Of a stretch of 64,000 bases of DNA, positions 35,178 to 44,582 are shown in pieces (the stretch's first letter is position 1; each line of letters opens with the position of its first letter). Both the position numbers and the translations under genes were made by a program. Below the pieces are notes generated by a model that was not told where the DNA came from, did no database searches, and saw nothing but the letters and a program-made list of their open reading frames with translations. The DNA is from Lachnospiraceae bacterium Zagget3 (lineage in GTDB: Bacteria; Bacillota_A; Clostridia; Lachnospirales; Lachnospiraceae), in the NCBI GenBank assembly GCA_001941025.1, contig MSHE01000027.1, positions 1-64,000 on the forward strand, given 5' to 3'.

Positions 35178-36047
35178 ATGGCTAGTTCAAAAGAGTTATT
35201 GGAAATGTACCACGAACTGTGGGAAGAAAAGAGGGGAAGCGGCGTCAAGCATAGCCCGGAGGAGTGGGACAAGCGGGCGCCCGGCTGGGCCGCCGAGGCT
35301 TCCAAGCGGTGGCTGACGGATCGCCGCATCGAGGAGGCGGTCGGTTTATTTGAGCGCCACGGCATTCTGGGACCGGACTGCGATGTGATCGACATTGGCT
35401 GCGGGCCGGGGCTTTTCGTGGCGGCGTTTGCCGAGAAGGCCCATCACGCGACGGGGACCGATTTCTCCCCGAAGATGCTCGAGTACGCCGAGGAAAATTG
35501 CGCGGCGCGCGGCATCTCCAACACATCCTTTGTTGTCTGTGATTTTAAGGAAGTGTCGCTTAAAGAGATGGGCTGGGAGAAACAGTTTGACCTGGTCTTT
35601 TCCTCCATGACGCCGGCGATCAACAGGGTTGCCTGTATCGATAAAATGATCGCGATGAGCCGCGGCTGGTGCTGCAATACGACCTGCATTTACAGCGTGG
35701 GGCAGATGCAGCAGGCGCTTTCCGACCTGCTCGGAGCAGATATCGTGCACCATGCGTGGGAAGGCCAGTGGTTTCATTACTTAAACAGCATCGTCTACCT
35801 GATGGGCTATTTTCCTGAGACCTCCTACTACGATGTGGTACATGTGGACGAGCGTGAGATTACCCGTCCCATGGTGGAGGACGAACTCCACAGACTTTGC
35901 CGGGACCGGATGCCGGGGCCGGACGGAGTGGAAAAGGCCTATGAGATGCTGATGGAACAGGCCGAGGACGGCATCTTCCGGGACGAATCCCACAACTGGT
36001 ATGGATCCGTCCTTTGGGATGTGAGGGAGCGGACCAACCGCTGGTAA
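35178..36047 (+). CDS. Class I SAM-dependent methyltransferase
   Basis: A 289-residue soluble methyltransferase. The SAM-binding motif I is VIDIGCGPGLFVA (about residues 72-84), followed by the acidic residue in GTDFSPKMLEYA and the motif II region FVVCDFKEV. The substrate is unknown; the C-terminal part is rich in aromatic and acidic residues. It begins 17 bases after queF behind AGGAGG, so it is probably cotranscribed with the que operon, which raises but does not prove a nucleoside or cofactor link. Confidence 0.8.
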   Translation: MASSKELLEMYHELWEEKRGSGVKHSPEEWDKRAPGWAAEASKRWLTDRRIEEAVGLFERHGILGPDCDVIDIGCGPGLFVAAFAEKAHHATGTDFSPKMLEYAEENCAARGISNTSFVVCDFKEVSLKEMGWEKQFDLVFSSMTPAINRVACIDKMIAMSRGWCCNTTCIYSVGQMQQALSDLLGADIVHHAWEGQWFHYLNSIVYLMGYFPETSYYDVVHVDEREITRPMVEDELHRLCRDRMPGPDGVEKAYEMLMEQAEDGIFRDESHNWYGSVLWDVRERTNRW

Positions 36048-36065
36048 AAGGATTCGGAAAACCGC

Positions 36066-36093
36066 TTGATAATTCGTTTGATTGGATTATAAT
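36066..36093 (+). promoter_or_regulatory. Promoter of ackA
   Basis: TTGATA and TATAAT with a 16-base spacer, about 43 bases before the ackA ATG. Confidence 0.6.
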
Positions 36094-36136
36094 TAAATAG
36101 GATACGGTTTGTCATGTTAAGAAAGGGGAAGTAGTC

Positions 36137-37327
36137 ATGAATGTTTTAGTTATCAACTGTGGCAGTTCGTCACTGAAGTATCAGCTGATCGACTCCGAGA
36201 CGGAGAGTGTATTGGCGAAGGGCTTGTGTGAGCGCATCGGGATCGACGGAAGGCTCACTTATCAGAAGATCGGTTGCGACAAGGAGGAGTCGGATGCCTC
36301 CATGCCGACGCACAAAGAGGCCATCCAGCTCGTAATTGACGCGCTGGTGAATGAAAAAACGGGAGCAATCAAGGATCTCTCCGAGATCGGTGCCGTCGGG
36401 CACCGGATCGTGCACGGAGGAGAAAAGTTCGCGTCCTCCGCGCTCATCACGGACGAGATGCTCGCGGCTGTGGAAGAGTGCAACGAGCTCGCGCCGCTTC
36501 ACAATCCGGCCAACCTGATCGGAATCTATGCCTGCCGGGATCTGATGCCGGGCGTGCCGATGGTGGGTGTGTTCGACACCGCGTTCCATCAGACGATGCC
36601 GGAGAAGGCATACCTCTATGGTCTTCCCTACGAATACTATGATAAATACGGCGTGCGCCGCTATGGCTTCCACGGGACGAGCCACAGCTTTGTATCAAAG
36701 CATCTGGCAGAGTTTTTGGGCATGGACATCAACAATTCAAAGATCATCGTCGCCCACCTCGGCAACGGCGCCTCCATCTCGGCTGTGTTAAACGGCAAGA
36801 GCGTGGACACCTCGATGGGACTTACCCCGCTCGAGGGCCTGGTGATGGGCACGCGCTCCGGCGACATCGATCCGGCGATCATCGAGTACATTTCCGAGAA
36901 AGAAAACCTGGACATTGCCGGCATCATGGATGTATTGAACAAAAAATCCGGTGTCCTGGGAATCTCCGAGACGTCCAGCGACTTCCGTGACCTCGAGGAG
37001 GGCATGAACAACGGCAACGAGCTCTGCGCGGCCGCGATCGAAGTGTTCAGCTACCGTGTGGCAAAATACATCGGCTCCTATTGCGCTGCCTTAAACGGTG
37101 TGGACGCCATCGCGTTTACGGCCGGCATCGGCGAGAACGCGCCGACCGTCCGCAAGAAAGTATGTGAGCATCTGGGCTATCTCGGCATCACGCTCGACGA
37201 GGAAGCCAACGGACACCGCGGGGAGGACCTCATCATCTCCACGCCGGATTCCAAGGTGACAGTCTGCATCATTCCGACGGATGAAGAGCTGGCGATCGCC
37301 CGCGACACCGTCGCCCTCGTAAAGTGA
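36137..37327 (+). CDS. ackA: Acetate kinase
   Basis: Forms ATP and acetate from acetyl phosphate in fermentation. The 396-residue protein shows the ASKHA signature MNVLVINCGSSSLKYQL, the MVGVFDTAFHQTMP segment, RRYGFHGTSH with the catalytic residues and the C-terminal FTAGIGENAP. AAAGGGGAAG precedes the ATG. It stands alone: no phosphotransacetylase gene is adjacent, although pta and ackA are often paired. Confidence 0.97.
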   Translation: MNVLVINCGSSSLKYQLIDSETESVLAKGLCERIGIDGRLTYQKIGCDKEESDASMPTHKEAIQLVIDALVNEKTGAIKDLSEIGAVGHRIVHGGEKFASSALITDEMLAAVEECNELAPLHNPANLIGIYACRDLMPGVPMVGVFDTAFHQTMPEKAYLYGLPYEYYDKYGVRRYGFHGTSHSFVSKHLAEFLGMDINNSKIIVAHLGNGASISAVLNGKSVDTSMGLTPLEGLVMGTRSGDIDPAIIEYISEKENLDIAGIMDVLNKKSGVLGISETSSDFRDLEEGMNNGNELCAAAIEVFSYRVAKYIGSYCAALNGVDAIAFTAGIGENAPTVRKKVCEHLGYLGITLDEEANGHRGEDLIISTPDSKVTVCIIPTDEELAIARDTVALVK

Positions 37328-37361
37328 GACGCAAAGCCGTGGACCGGTCGGAAAGTTTCGG

Positions 37362-37390
37362 TTGACAAACCCGATACGGACCGATATAAT
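37362..37390 (+). promoter_or_regulatory. Promoter of rpmF
   Basis: Consensus TTGACA and TATAAT with a 17-base spacer, the best -10/-35 pair in the window. Confidence 0.75.
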
Positions 37391-37433
37391 GGTCTTTGCG
37401 TGATTGCGAAACGAACAAGGGAGGTGTGTTGTA

Positions 37434-37613
37434 ATGTCAATCTGCCCTAAAAATAAATCATCCAAGGGAAGAAGGAACCGGAGGAGAGCCAACTGGAAAA
37501 TGACCTCCCCCACACTGGTGCGCTGCAGCAAATGCGGCGAGCTGATGGTTCCTCACAGAATCTGCAAAAATTGCGGAAGTTACAACAAAAAAGAGATCAT
37601 AAAAATGGATTGA
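37434..37613 (+). CDS. rpmF: 50S ribosomal protein L32, zinc-binding form
   Basis: A 59-residue basic ribosomal protein. The N-terminal SKGRRNRRRANWKM is typical of L32, and the Cys pairs CSKC and CKNC make it the zinc-containing form. GGGAGG precedes the ATG. The YceD/DUF177 gene that often precedes rpmF is absent here; ackA and its own promoter lie upstream. Confidence 0.95.
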   Translation: MSICPKNKSSKGRRNRRRANWKMTSPTLVRCSKCGELMVPHRICKNCGSYNKKEIIKMD

Positions 37614-37628
37614 TCCAAGAACGCTCAT

Positions 37629-37662
37629 GGATCCGGCCGAAAGGCCGGATCCTTTCTTTTTT
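37629..37662 (+). terminator. Terminator after rpmF
   Basis: GGATCCGGCC-GAAA-GGCCGGATCC followed by TTTCTTTTTT; a perfect 10-base-pair stem with a GNRA loop. Confidence 0.85.
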
Positions 37663-37675
37663 GCCTCAAAAATGC

Positions 37676-37705
37676 TTGTCAGACAGACGGCTTTTCATGT
37701 ATAAT
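37676..37705 (+). promoter_or_regulatory. Promoter upstream of the TAXI receptor gene
   Basis: TTGTCA and TATAAT with an 18-base spacer. It leaves a leader of about 200 bases before the gene, in which the dispersed repeat copy B sits. Apart from these the 37614-37915 gap shows no gene. Confidence 0.55.
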
Positions 37706-37813
37706 AAAACAGAAGATGAATGCAGGGGAGACTTGTTTACTAGTATCACGAAAAGTTTGCACACAAGGTGCTTGAAAGGCATTTGAAAGCTGCGTGAAAT
37801 TTCCATGGTATTA

Positions 37814-37860
37814 TGAACGATAAGCGACGAGCGCAAGTTCCCGAGACCAGTGCTCGGCGC
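37814..37860 (+). repeat. Dispersed intergenic repeat, copy B
   Basis: TGAACGATAAGCGACGAG, AAGTTCCCGAG and CTCGGCGC follow the same order as copy A at 6196-6237, with five extra bases in the middle. CCGAG pairs with CTCGG, so the right half is a hairpin. Confidence 0.6.
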
Positions 37861-37915
37861 GTCCCCCTACATTTCTCACAGGCAGCGAGGAGGGCAATGT
37901 AGAAGGGAGATTACC

Positions 37916-38875
37916 ATGAAAAAGAAAATAATCAGTTTTGTACTGGTGGCATGTCTGCTGGCGGTGATGCTGGCCGGATGTGCACGGAATCGTGAGATGC
38001 GGTTCTACACGGGTGGTGACCAGGGTACGTACTATTCCTTTGGCAAGGAGCTCGCGGAGGTGATCGAGGACTCGACAAAGCTCGGTCTTTTGGTGGAGAC
38101 TTCCGGCGGCTCGCAGGACAATCTGGAAGAGATCAAGAGCGGCAAGGCGGATGTCGCGTTTACGCAGTCCGATGTCATGGCTTATGCCTACAACGGCACG
38201 CGGCTGTTCGCCAACGGCGAGAAGGTGGACAACTTCTCCGTGCTCGGGTCGCTGTATTCCGAGGAAGTCCAGATCGTCACCTGTGATCCCTCGATCACGG
38301 ACATCGAGGACCTGAAAGGAAAGACTGTATCCATTGGCGAGTCGGGTTCCGGTGTGTATTACAACGCGCTTGATGTGCTGGATGTATACGACATCTCGGA
38401 GAGCCAGATCAATCCGGTCTATCAGGGCTTTGGCGAGAGCACCGAGAGCTTAAAGGATGGGTCGATCGACGCGGCGTTCGTCGTGGCCGGCGCGCCGGCA
38501 CAGGCGATCTCGACCCTGGCGGAAGAGATGCCGGTCTATATCCTCAGTGTGGACAGAGAACACGTGGAAGCGCTGCAGGAGATTTCCCCCTATTATGGAT
38601 ACTGCACGATTGATGCCGACGTGTACGGAACGGATGAGGATATCCTGACTGTGGATGTGGATGCCATTCTGATCGCATCCGACGATGTGTCGGAGGAAGA
38701 CGGCTACAAGATCGTCTCCGGCATCTTTGATAATCTTCTCGATCTTCAGGAGGCACATGAGAAAGGTACCGAGCTCAATCTGGAGGACGCGGCAAGCGTG
38801 ACCACCGTCCCGTACAACGCGGGCGCTGCGAAATACTACGAAGAGCATGGCTTTACGGTAGAGATGAAGGAATAA
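37916..38875 (+). CDS. TAXI-type TRAP transporter solute receptor, lipoprotein
   Basis: A 319-residue extracellular solute-binding protein. It starts with a lipoprotein signal ending LAGC (Cys near residue 22) and has the TAXI-family core (FYTGGDQGTYYSFGKELA, TSGGSQDNLEEIKSGKADVAFTQ in part, GFGESTESLKDGSIDAAF). TAXI receptors normally deliver a carboxylate to a fused DctQM permease. No permease gene is adjacent, so this is an orphan receptor or works with a distant transporter. AAGGGAG precedes the ATG. Confidence 0.88.
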   Translation: MKKKIISFVLVACLLAVMLAGCARNREMRFYTGGDQGTYYSFGKELAEVIEDSTKLGLLVETSGGSQDNLEEIKSGKADVAFTQSDVMAYAYNGTRLFANGEKVDNFSVLGSLYSEEVQIVTCDPSITDIEDLKGKTVSIGESGSGVYYNALDVLDVYDISESQINPVYQGFGESTESLKDGSIDAAFVVAGAPAQAISTLAEEMPVYILSVDREHVEALQEISPYYGYCTIDADVYGTDEDILTVDVDAILIASDDVSEEDGYKIVSGIFDNLLDLQEAHEKGTELNLEDAASVTTVPYNAGAAKYYEEHGFTVEMKE

Positions 38876-38919
38876 TGGGATCGGACGGATCCCCACACGG
38901 AGCTTACGGAGGCAGGAGT

Positions 38920-39945
38920 ATGTCGGAAACGGTTCGCGTCGTGGTGGACGCGATGGGCGGCGACAATGCCCCCGCCGAAATCATAAAAGGGGCAGTGGAG
39001 GCGGTCCAGGCCGACCGGAACATTCACGTGATCTTAACCGGTCGGCAGGAGGCGATGGACGCTGAGCTGGCCAAGTACACATACGATCCGGAACGGATCG
39101 AAACGGTGGATTGCCCGGAGGTCATTGAAATGACGGACTCTCCGGTTGCCGCCATCCGGTCAAAGAAACAATCCTCGATCGTGGTCGGCATGAAAATGGT
39201 GCGCGCGGGCGAGGCGGACGCGTTTGTGTCGGCCGGGAGCACCGGCGCGGTCCTGGTCGGCGGACAGACGATCGTCGGCCGGATCAAGGGCGTGGAACGC
39301 ACGCCGACGGCACCGATCATTCCGACGGAAAATGGGTTCGCGCTCCTGATCGACAGCGGCGCGAATGTGGATGCCAAGCCTTCCCATCTCGTGCAGTATG
39401 CGCTGATGGGTTTTGTTTACGCGCAGCGGCTGTTTGAAATTCCGAATCCGAGGGTGGCGATCCTCAACATCGGTGCCGAAGAGGAGAAAGGAAACGCGCT
39501 CGTCAAGGAGACATATCCGCTCCTCGGGCAGCTTAATGGGATCAACTTCACCGGCAGCATCGAGGCCCGCGAGATCCCACATGGGCAGGCGGATGTCATC
39601 GTCTGCGACGCCTTTGCCGGGAATGTCGTCTTAAAACTCTATGAGGGCGTGGCGGATACGATGCTTACCAAGATCAAAGAGGGCATGAGGATGAACCTGC
39701 GCTCGAAGATTGGCGGCGCGTTGGTGCGGCCTGCTCTGCAGGAGACCTTAAAGTCGTTTGACGCTTCCATCTACGGAGGCGCGCCGCTTTTGGGATGTCA
39801 GGGACTCGTGATAAAATCGCACGGGAGTGCCAAAGCGGTTGACATCAAACACGCCATTTTACATTGCGCGACGTACAAACAGCTTGGCATAGGCGACGCG
39901 ATCCGGGAAGCGATCTCCCGCGAAAAGGAGGAGGCTGCCTCATAA
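38920..39945 (+). CDS. plsX: Phosphate acyltransferase PlsX
   Basis: Makes acyl-phosphate from acyl-ACP for phosphatidic acid synthesis. The 341-residue protein begins VRVVVDAMGGDNAP and has SAGSTGAVL, LLIDSGANVD and the C-terminal APLLGCQGLVIKSHGSA. GGAGG precedes the ATG at 38920. It starts the conserved series plsX-acpP-rnc-smc-ftsY. Confidence 0.96.
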   Translation: MSETVRVVVDAMGGDNAPAEIIKGAVEAVQADRNIHVILTGRQEAMDAELAKYTYDPERIETVDCPEVIEMTDSPVAAIRSKKQSSIVVGMKMVRAGEADAFVSAGSTGAVLVGGQTIVGRIKGVERTPTAPIIPTENGFALLIDSGANVDAKPSHLVQYALMGFVYAQRLFEIPNPRVAILNIGAEEEKGNALVKETYPLLGQLNGINFTGSIEAREIPHGQADVIVCDAFAGNVVLKLYEGVADTMLTKIKEGMRMNLRSKIGGALVRPALQETLKSFDASIYGGAPLLGCQGLVIKSHGSAKAVDIKHAILHCATYKQLGIGDAIREAISREKEEAAS

Positions 39946-39981
39946 GACGCGTGTCATCTCGTTGGAGGAAATAGAGGCGGA

Positions 39982-40242
39982 ATGGAATTCGAAAAAATTC
40001 AGCATATCATAGCAGAGACGCTTGGCGTGGAACCGGAAGATATCACGGAAGACACCGCGTTTGAGGATCTCGACGCGGATTCGCTGGATCTGTTTGAGAT
40101 CATCACGGCGGTGGAGGAAGAACTGGGCGTGGAGATCCCGGCGGATGAGGCGGACAAGATCCGGACCGTCGGGGATGCCATGGAACAGATTCGGAAGAAT
40201 GTTCCGCAAGAACAGGAAGCAAAAGACAAGAGATTGATATAG
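39982..40242 (+). CDS. acpP: Acyl carrier protein
   Basis: Acidic 86-residue carrier with the phosphopantetheine attachment Ser in LDADSLDLFEI. GAGGAAATAGAGG precedes the ATG. The C-terminus (VPQEQEAKDKRLI) is about ten residues longer than usual. Between plsX and rnc, its common place. Confidence 0.95.
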   Translation: MEFEKIQHIIAETLGVEPEDITEDTAFEDLDADSLDLFEIITAVEEELGVEIPADEADKIRTVGDAMEQIRKNVPQEQEAKDKRLI

Positions 40243-40321
40243 ACGGTGAGAAACGGGCTGTTGCAGATCTTGCAGCAGCCTTCCCCTTGCAGGGATCATG
40301 GAAAGGAGCTCCCAAAACAAA

Positions 40322-41023
40322 ATGGAAGACATGCTAAAATTTCAGGAAGAGATCGGTTATTCGTTCCGGGATGAGCAGTTGCTGCGTCAGGCGTTGACGC
40401 ACAGTTCGTATGCCAATGAGCACCATCTGCCCAAGCACGGAGATAACGAACGTCTGGAATTTTTGGGAGACGCGGTTTTGGAGATCATCACCAGCGAATT
40501 TCTCTATCGGGAACATCCCGACTGGACGGAGGGAGAGATGTCCAAGACGCGGGCCGCCATCGTGTGTGAGCAGACACTGGCGTTTTGCACGCGCGAGATG
40601 GAGCTGGGACCGTATCTGCTGCTCGGAAAAGGCGAGGAGCAGACCGGAGGACGCCGGCGCAAGTCTGTCCTCTCGGACGCGCTGGAGGCCGTGATCGGGG
40701 CGATCTATCTGGACGGCGGCTTCGCGAGCGCGGAGGAGTTCGTCTATCGCTTTGTGTTAAACGATCCGGAACATATGCAGCTGTTTTATGACAGCAAGAC
40801 GATCCTGCAGGAGATCGTGCAGGGGCGGAATCTCGGCGAGCTTACGTATGTGCTCGTAGAGGAGAGCGGTCCGGACCACAACAAGAGCTTTGTCATGGAC
40901 GCCTGCATCGATGGGGAGCAAAAAGGCCGCGGCGAGGGACACACGAAGAAAGCCGCGGAGCAGGAGGCTGCCTATCAGACCATTCTGATGCTGGGAGGAA
41001 CAAATGTATCTGAAGTCGATTGA
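40322..41023 (+). CDS. rnc: Ribonuclease III
   Basis: Double-strand-specific endoribonuclease. The 233-residue protein has the signature NERLEFLGDAVLEI with the catalytic acidic residues, the DALEAVIGAIYLD motif and a C-terminal dsRNA-binding domain (from about residue 160). The start is uncertain: ATG 40298 would add eight residues, while AAAGGAG favours 40322. Its last 20 bases overlap the start of smc. Confidence 0.95.
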   Translation: MEDMLKFQEEIGYSFRDEQLLRQALTHSSYANEHHLPKHGDNERLEFLGDAVLEIITSEFLYREHPDWTEGEMSKTRAAIVCEQTLAFCTREMELGPYLLLGKGEEQTGGRRRKSVLSDALEAVIGAIYLDGGFASAEEFVYRFVLNDPEHMQLFYDSKTILQEIVQGRNLGELTYVLVEESGPDHNKSFVMDACIDGEQKGRGEGHTKKAAEQEAAYQTILMLGGTNVSEVD

Positions 41024-44000
41024 GATACAGGGATTTAAATCATTTGCCACGCGGATCGTCCTGGAGTTCCATGACGGGATCACGGGCATCGTGGGTCCGA
41101 ACGGCAGCGGCAAGAGCAACATCGCCGACGCGGTCCGGTGGGTGCTGGGCGAACAGAAGGTAAGCCAGCTGCGCAGCAGCGGCATGCAGGATGTCATCTT
41201 CGCTGGGACCGAGAGCCGTCGGCCGGTGAGTTTTGCCTATGTGGCGATCACATTTGACAATTCCGATCACTTTCTGGCACTCGACTACACGGAGGTGACC
41301 GTGGCCCGGCGGGTGTACCGCTCCGGAGAGAGCGAGTATCTCTTGAACGGGACGGCGTGCCGCCGAAAGGACATTCAGGAGTTGTTCTACGACACCGGCA
41401 TCGGGCAGGAAGGCTATTCCATCATTGGGCAGGGACAGATCGACAAGATCTTAAGCGGCAAACCGGAGGAACGCCGCGAGCTGTTCGACGAGGCGGCCGG
41501 TATCGTCAAATTTAAACGCCGCAAGCAGACGACACTTCGCAAGCTGGAGAGTGAACAGCAAAATCTGGCGCGTGTCACGGATATCCTCTCGGAACTCGAA
41601 CGGCAGGTCGGGCCGCTCGCCGCGCAGGCCGAGCATGCGCGGGTCTATTTAAAGAAAAAGGACACATTAAAATCCTATGAGGTCAATGTGTTTTTGCGCG
41701 AGATGGACCGCGTGGAGACGGACGGCGCGTCCATCGCGGAAAAACAGGAGATCGCGGAAGACCAGATGCGTGAAGCGCAGGAGGAACTTGCCGCGACACT
41801 GAAAAAATACGAAGACTTAGACCGCGAGATCAAGGAGAACGATGACGCGATCACGTCGCTGCAGAACCGCATCAGTGAAAGCGATGTCGAGCGTGAGAAG
41901 AATGAGGGCCGGATCAACGTGCTGCGCGAACAGATTCAGGCGATCCGGCAGAGTGAATCGCACGGGCAGGAGCGTCTGGGGGAACTGGAGGCGGAGATCG
42001 CGCGTCGCGAAGAGACCGGAGCGGCCTATCGGGAAGAAAAGGCCGGGACGGACGCGCAGATCGCCGCGATCGAAAAAGAGCAGGCAGATCTGCGGGAATC
42101 CCTGGAGCGTCTTCTTACCTCCGCGGCGCAGACGGAGCAGGAAATCGAGAAGGGAAAACAGGAGATCCTCTCGCTTCTCGACGCGCGTGCCGCGATGGAG
42201 GGTGAAGGGCAGCGCTTTCACACCATGATCGAGCAGGCGAATATCCGCCAGGCGCAGTTAAACGCGCAGCTTCTGGAGCAAAAGAGTACGGAGACGGATG
42301 TATCCGGACGGCTGGCCGCGCAGCAAAAGACGCTGAAGGAACTGACTCGCAGGGGAAAGGATCTGGACAAGAAGCAAAGTGATCTGCGGGCGAAGCGGGA
42401 AAAGTGGAACACGCAGATCCAGGATCTGCAGGGCGAACTCGATACACTCCGCCAGCAGTACCATCGGGAGTCCTCCCGTCTGGAAACCGTGAAGAACATG
42501 GCGGAGCGCTATGACGGGTATGGAAGCGGCGTTCGCCATGTTATGGAAAACAAGGCGGACACCAAAGGGATCTGCGGTGTAGTCGCCGACCTGATCCGGG
42601 TGGACAAACGCTGCGAGACCGCCATCGAGACCGCGCTGGGCGGCAATATCCAAAATGTGGTCACCCGGGATGAGAAGACGGCGAAGCAGATGATCGCCTA
42701 TTTAAAGGAGAACCGTTACGGCAGAGTGACATTCCTGCCGCTTTCGAGTGTCTCGGCCCCGAAGGAAGTGCCGGAGAAAAAGGCGCTGGAGGAGCCTGGC
42801 GTGATCGGCCTGGCCGACACGCTTGTGAAAGCGGAGGAGGAGTACCAGGGCGTCATCGGACATCTCCTCGGCCGCGTGCTCGTGGTGGATACGATCGATC
42901 ACGCGCTCGCGATCGCGAAAAAGTACAAGTATTCGATGCGCATCGTTACATTGGAGGGGGAATACCTGCGTCCCGGCGGATCCCTTTCCGGCGGCGCGTT
43001 TAAAAATGAAAGCAGCCTGCTCGGGCGCAGCCGGGAGATCGAAGCACTGGAAAAGACGATCGCGGGTCTCGAAAAGAAAGAGCAGACGCTCACCGCGCGC
43101 CTTGCGGATGTCCGAACGGCGGAGGAGCTTTTAAAGGACGATCTGGATGAGGTCGAGACCTCTCAGCAGGAACTGGCGATCGAGCAGAACACCGCGCAGG
43201 TCGAGGCGGAGCACCTGGAGGAAGAAAAGGCGCAGCAGGACGCGTTTTATCGGAATATCCGGGAAGAGATCCAGGCGCTCGAGGATCAAAAGAGTGAGCT
43301 GGCGGTCGATCAGGAGCAGATGCAGCTCCGGTTGGAGAGTTCCCGGTCCCGGGAGGCGGAATTGAACGCTGCCGGGGAAGAGCGCGCGAAAGAACTGGAA
43401 CAGAAGAACACGGAAGCGGAGGAACTGCAGCAGAGCCTTTCGGAGATGAATGTCACGCTCGCGCAATTGCAGCAGAAATCCGATTTTTCCGGAGAAAATA
43501 TCGCGCGGATCGAGCAGGAGATGCAGGAATTTCACGACGCGCGGCAGGAGGTGCTCCAGAGCGCTTCCGCAAGCGGCGAGGAGATCGGGAAAAGAGAGGA
43601 CGAGATCAACCGGCTGATCGAGGCGCGGGAGCGCGCGGGGAACGAGCGGGAGGAATTGTCCGAACAGTTGGAAGCCTGTGTCGCGAAAAAAGAGCAGATG
43701 ACCACGGATCACAAAGAATTCTTTGATAAGCGGGAAGCCATGGCGCAGGAGATTTCCCGCCTGGACAAGGAGATCTTCCGCTTGAACGATCGACAGGAGA
43801 AGTTGGAACAGACGCGGGAGACACAGACGGAGTATATGTGGGAGGAATATGAACTCACATACCGCGAGGCGGAAAAACTGCGCGCGGAGGAGCTGCCCGG
43901 CATTACGGAGCTTCGCAAACAGATCGCGCAGGTGCGCGCCGAGATTCGGGAACTGGGGGATGTGAATGTCAACGCGATCGAAGAGTACAAGAACGTTTCG

Positions 44001-44567
44001 GAGCGATATGAGTTTTTAAAGGCGCAGTATGAGGATTTAAAACAGGCGGAAAAGACTCTGCTCGATATCATCGCGGACTTGGACGAAGGCATGAAAAAGC
44101 AGTTTTCCGAGAAGTTTTCCGAGATTCAAAAGGAGTTTAACCGGACATTCGGGGAACTGTTCGGCGGCGGAAAAGGAACGCTGGAACTCACGGAAGATAC
44201 GGAACATGACATTTTGGACTGCGGCATCGGAATCATCGCGCAGCCGCCCGGAAAGAAGCTGCAAAACATGATGCAGCTCTCCGGCGGGGAAAAGGCGCTG
44301 ACCGCGATCGCGCTGCTGTTCGCGATCCAAAACTTAAAACCGTCGCCGTTTTGTCTGCTGGATGAGATCGAGGCCGCGCTGGACGACACGAACGTGGTGC
44401 GCTACGCGTCGTATCTGCAGAAGCTGTCAAAGAATACGCAGTTTATTGTGATCACGCACCGGAGAGGGACGATGAATGTAGCGGACCGGCTGTATGGGGT
44501 CACGATGCAGGAGAGGGGCGTGTCGGCGCTCGTGTCGGTCAATCTCATCGAAAAGGAATTGGATTAA
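41004..44567 (+). CDS. smc: Chromosome segregation protein SMC
   Basis: Condensin ATPase that compacts and separates chromosomes with ScpA/ScpB. The 1187-residue protein has Walker A GPNGSGKSN near residues 32-40, long coiled coils (about 170-500 and 680-1020), a hinge (about 515-640, with GYGSGVRHVMENK and GYLRPGGSLSGGA-like EYLRPGGSLSGGA), and the C-terminal signature LSGGEKALTAIALLFA with Walker B FCLLDEIEAALDD. GGAGG precedes the ATG. The overlap with rnc implies coupling. Confidence 0.98.
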   Translation: MYLKSIEIQGFKSFATRIVLEFHDGITGIVGPNGSGKSNIADAVRWVLGEQKVSQLRSSGMQDVIFAGTESRRPVSFAYVAITFDNSDHFLALDYTEVTVARRVYRSGESEYLLNGTACRRKDIQELFYDTGIGQEGYSIIGQGQIDKILSGKPEERRELFDEAAGIVKFKRRKQTTLRKLESEQQNLARVTDILSELERQVGPLAAQAEHARVYLKKKDTLKSYEVNVFLREMDRVETDGASIAEKQEIAEDQMREAQEELAATLKKYEDLDREIKENDDAITSLQNRISESDVEREKNEGRINVLREQIQAIRQSESHGQERLGELEAEIARREETGAAYREEKAGTDAQIAAIEKEQADLRESLERLLTSAAQTEQEIEKGKQEILSLLDARAAMEGEGQRFHTMIEQANIRQAQLNAQLLEQKSTETDVSGRLAAQQKTLKELTRRGKDLDKKQSDLRAKREKWNTQIQDLQGELDTLRQQYHRESSRLETVKNMAERYDGYGSGVRHVMENKADTKGICGVVADLIRVDKRCETAIETALGGNIQNVVTRDEKTAKQMIAYLKENRYGRVTFLPLSSVSAPKEVPEKKALEEPGVIGLADTLVKAEEEYQGVIGHLLGRVLVVDTIDHALAIAKKYKYSMRIVTLEGEYLRPGGSLSGGAFKNESSLLGRSREIEALEKTIAGLEKKEQTLTARLADVRTAEELLKDDLDEVETSQQELAIEQNTAQVEAEHLEEEKAQQDAFYRNIREEIQALEDQKSELAVDQEQMQLRLESSRSREAELNAAGEERAKELEQKNTEAEELQQSLSEMNVTLAQLQQKSDFSGENIARIEQEMQEFHDARQEVLQSASASGEEIGKREDEINRLIEARERAGNEREELSEQLEACVAKKEQMTTDHKEFFDKREAMAQEISRLDKEIFRLNDRQEKLEQTRETQTEYMWEEYELTYREAEKLRAEELPGITELRKQIAQVRAEIRELGDVNVNAIEEYKNVSERYEFLKAQYEDLKQAEKTLLDIIADLDEGMKKQFSEKFSEIQKEFNRTFGELFGGGKGTLELTEDTEHDILDCGIGIIAQPPGKKLQNMMQLSGGEKALTAIALLFAIQNLKPSPFCLLDEIEAALDDTNVVRYASYLQKLSKNTQFIVITHRRGTMNVADRLYGVTMQERGVSALVSVNLIEKELD

Positions 44568-44582
44568 GGTTGGTTTTTTTGA

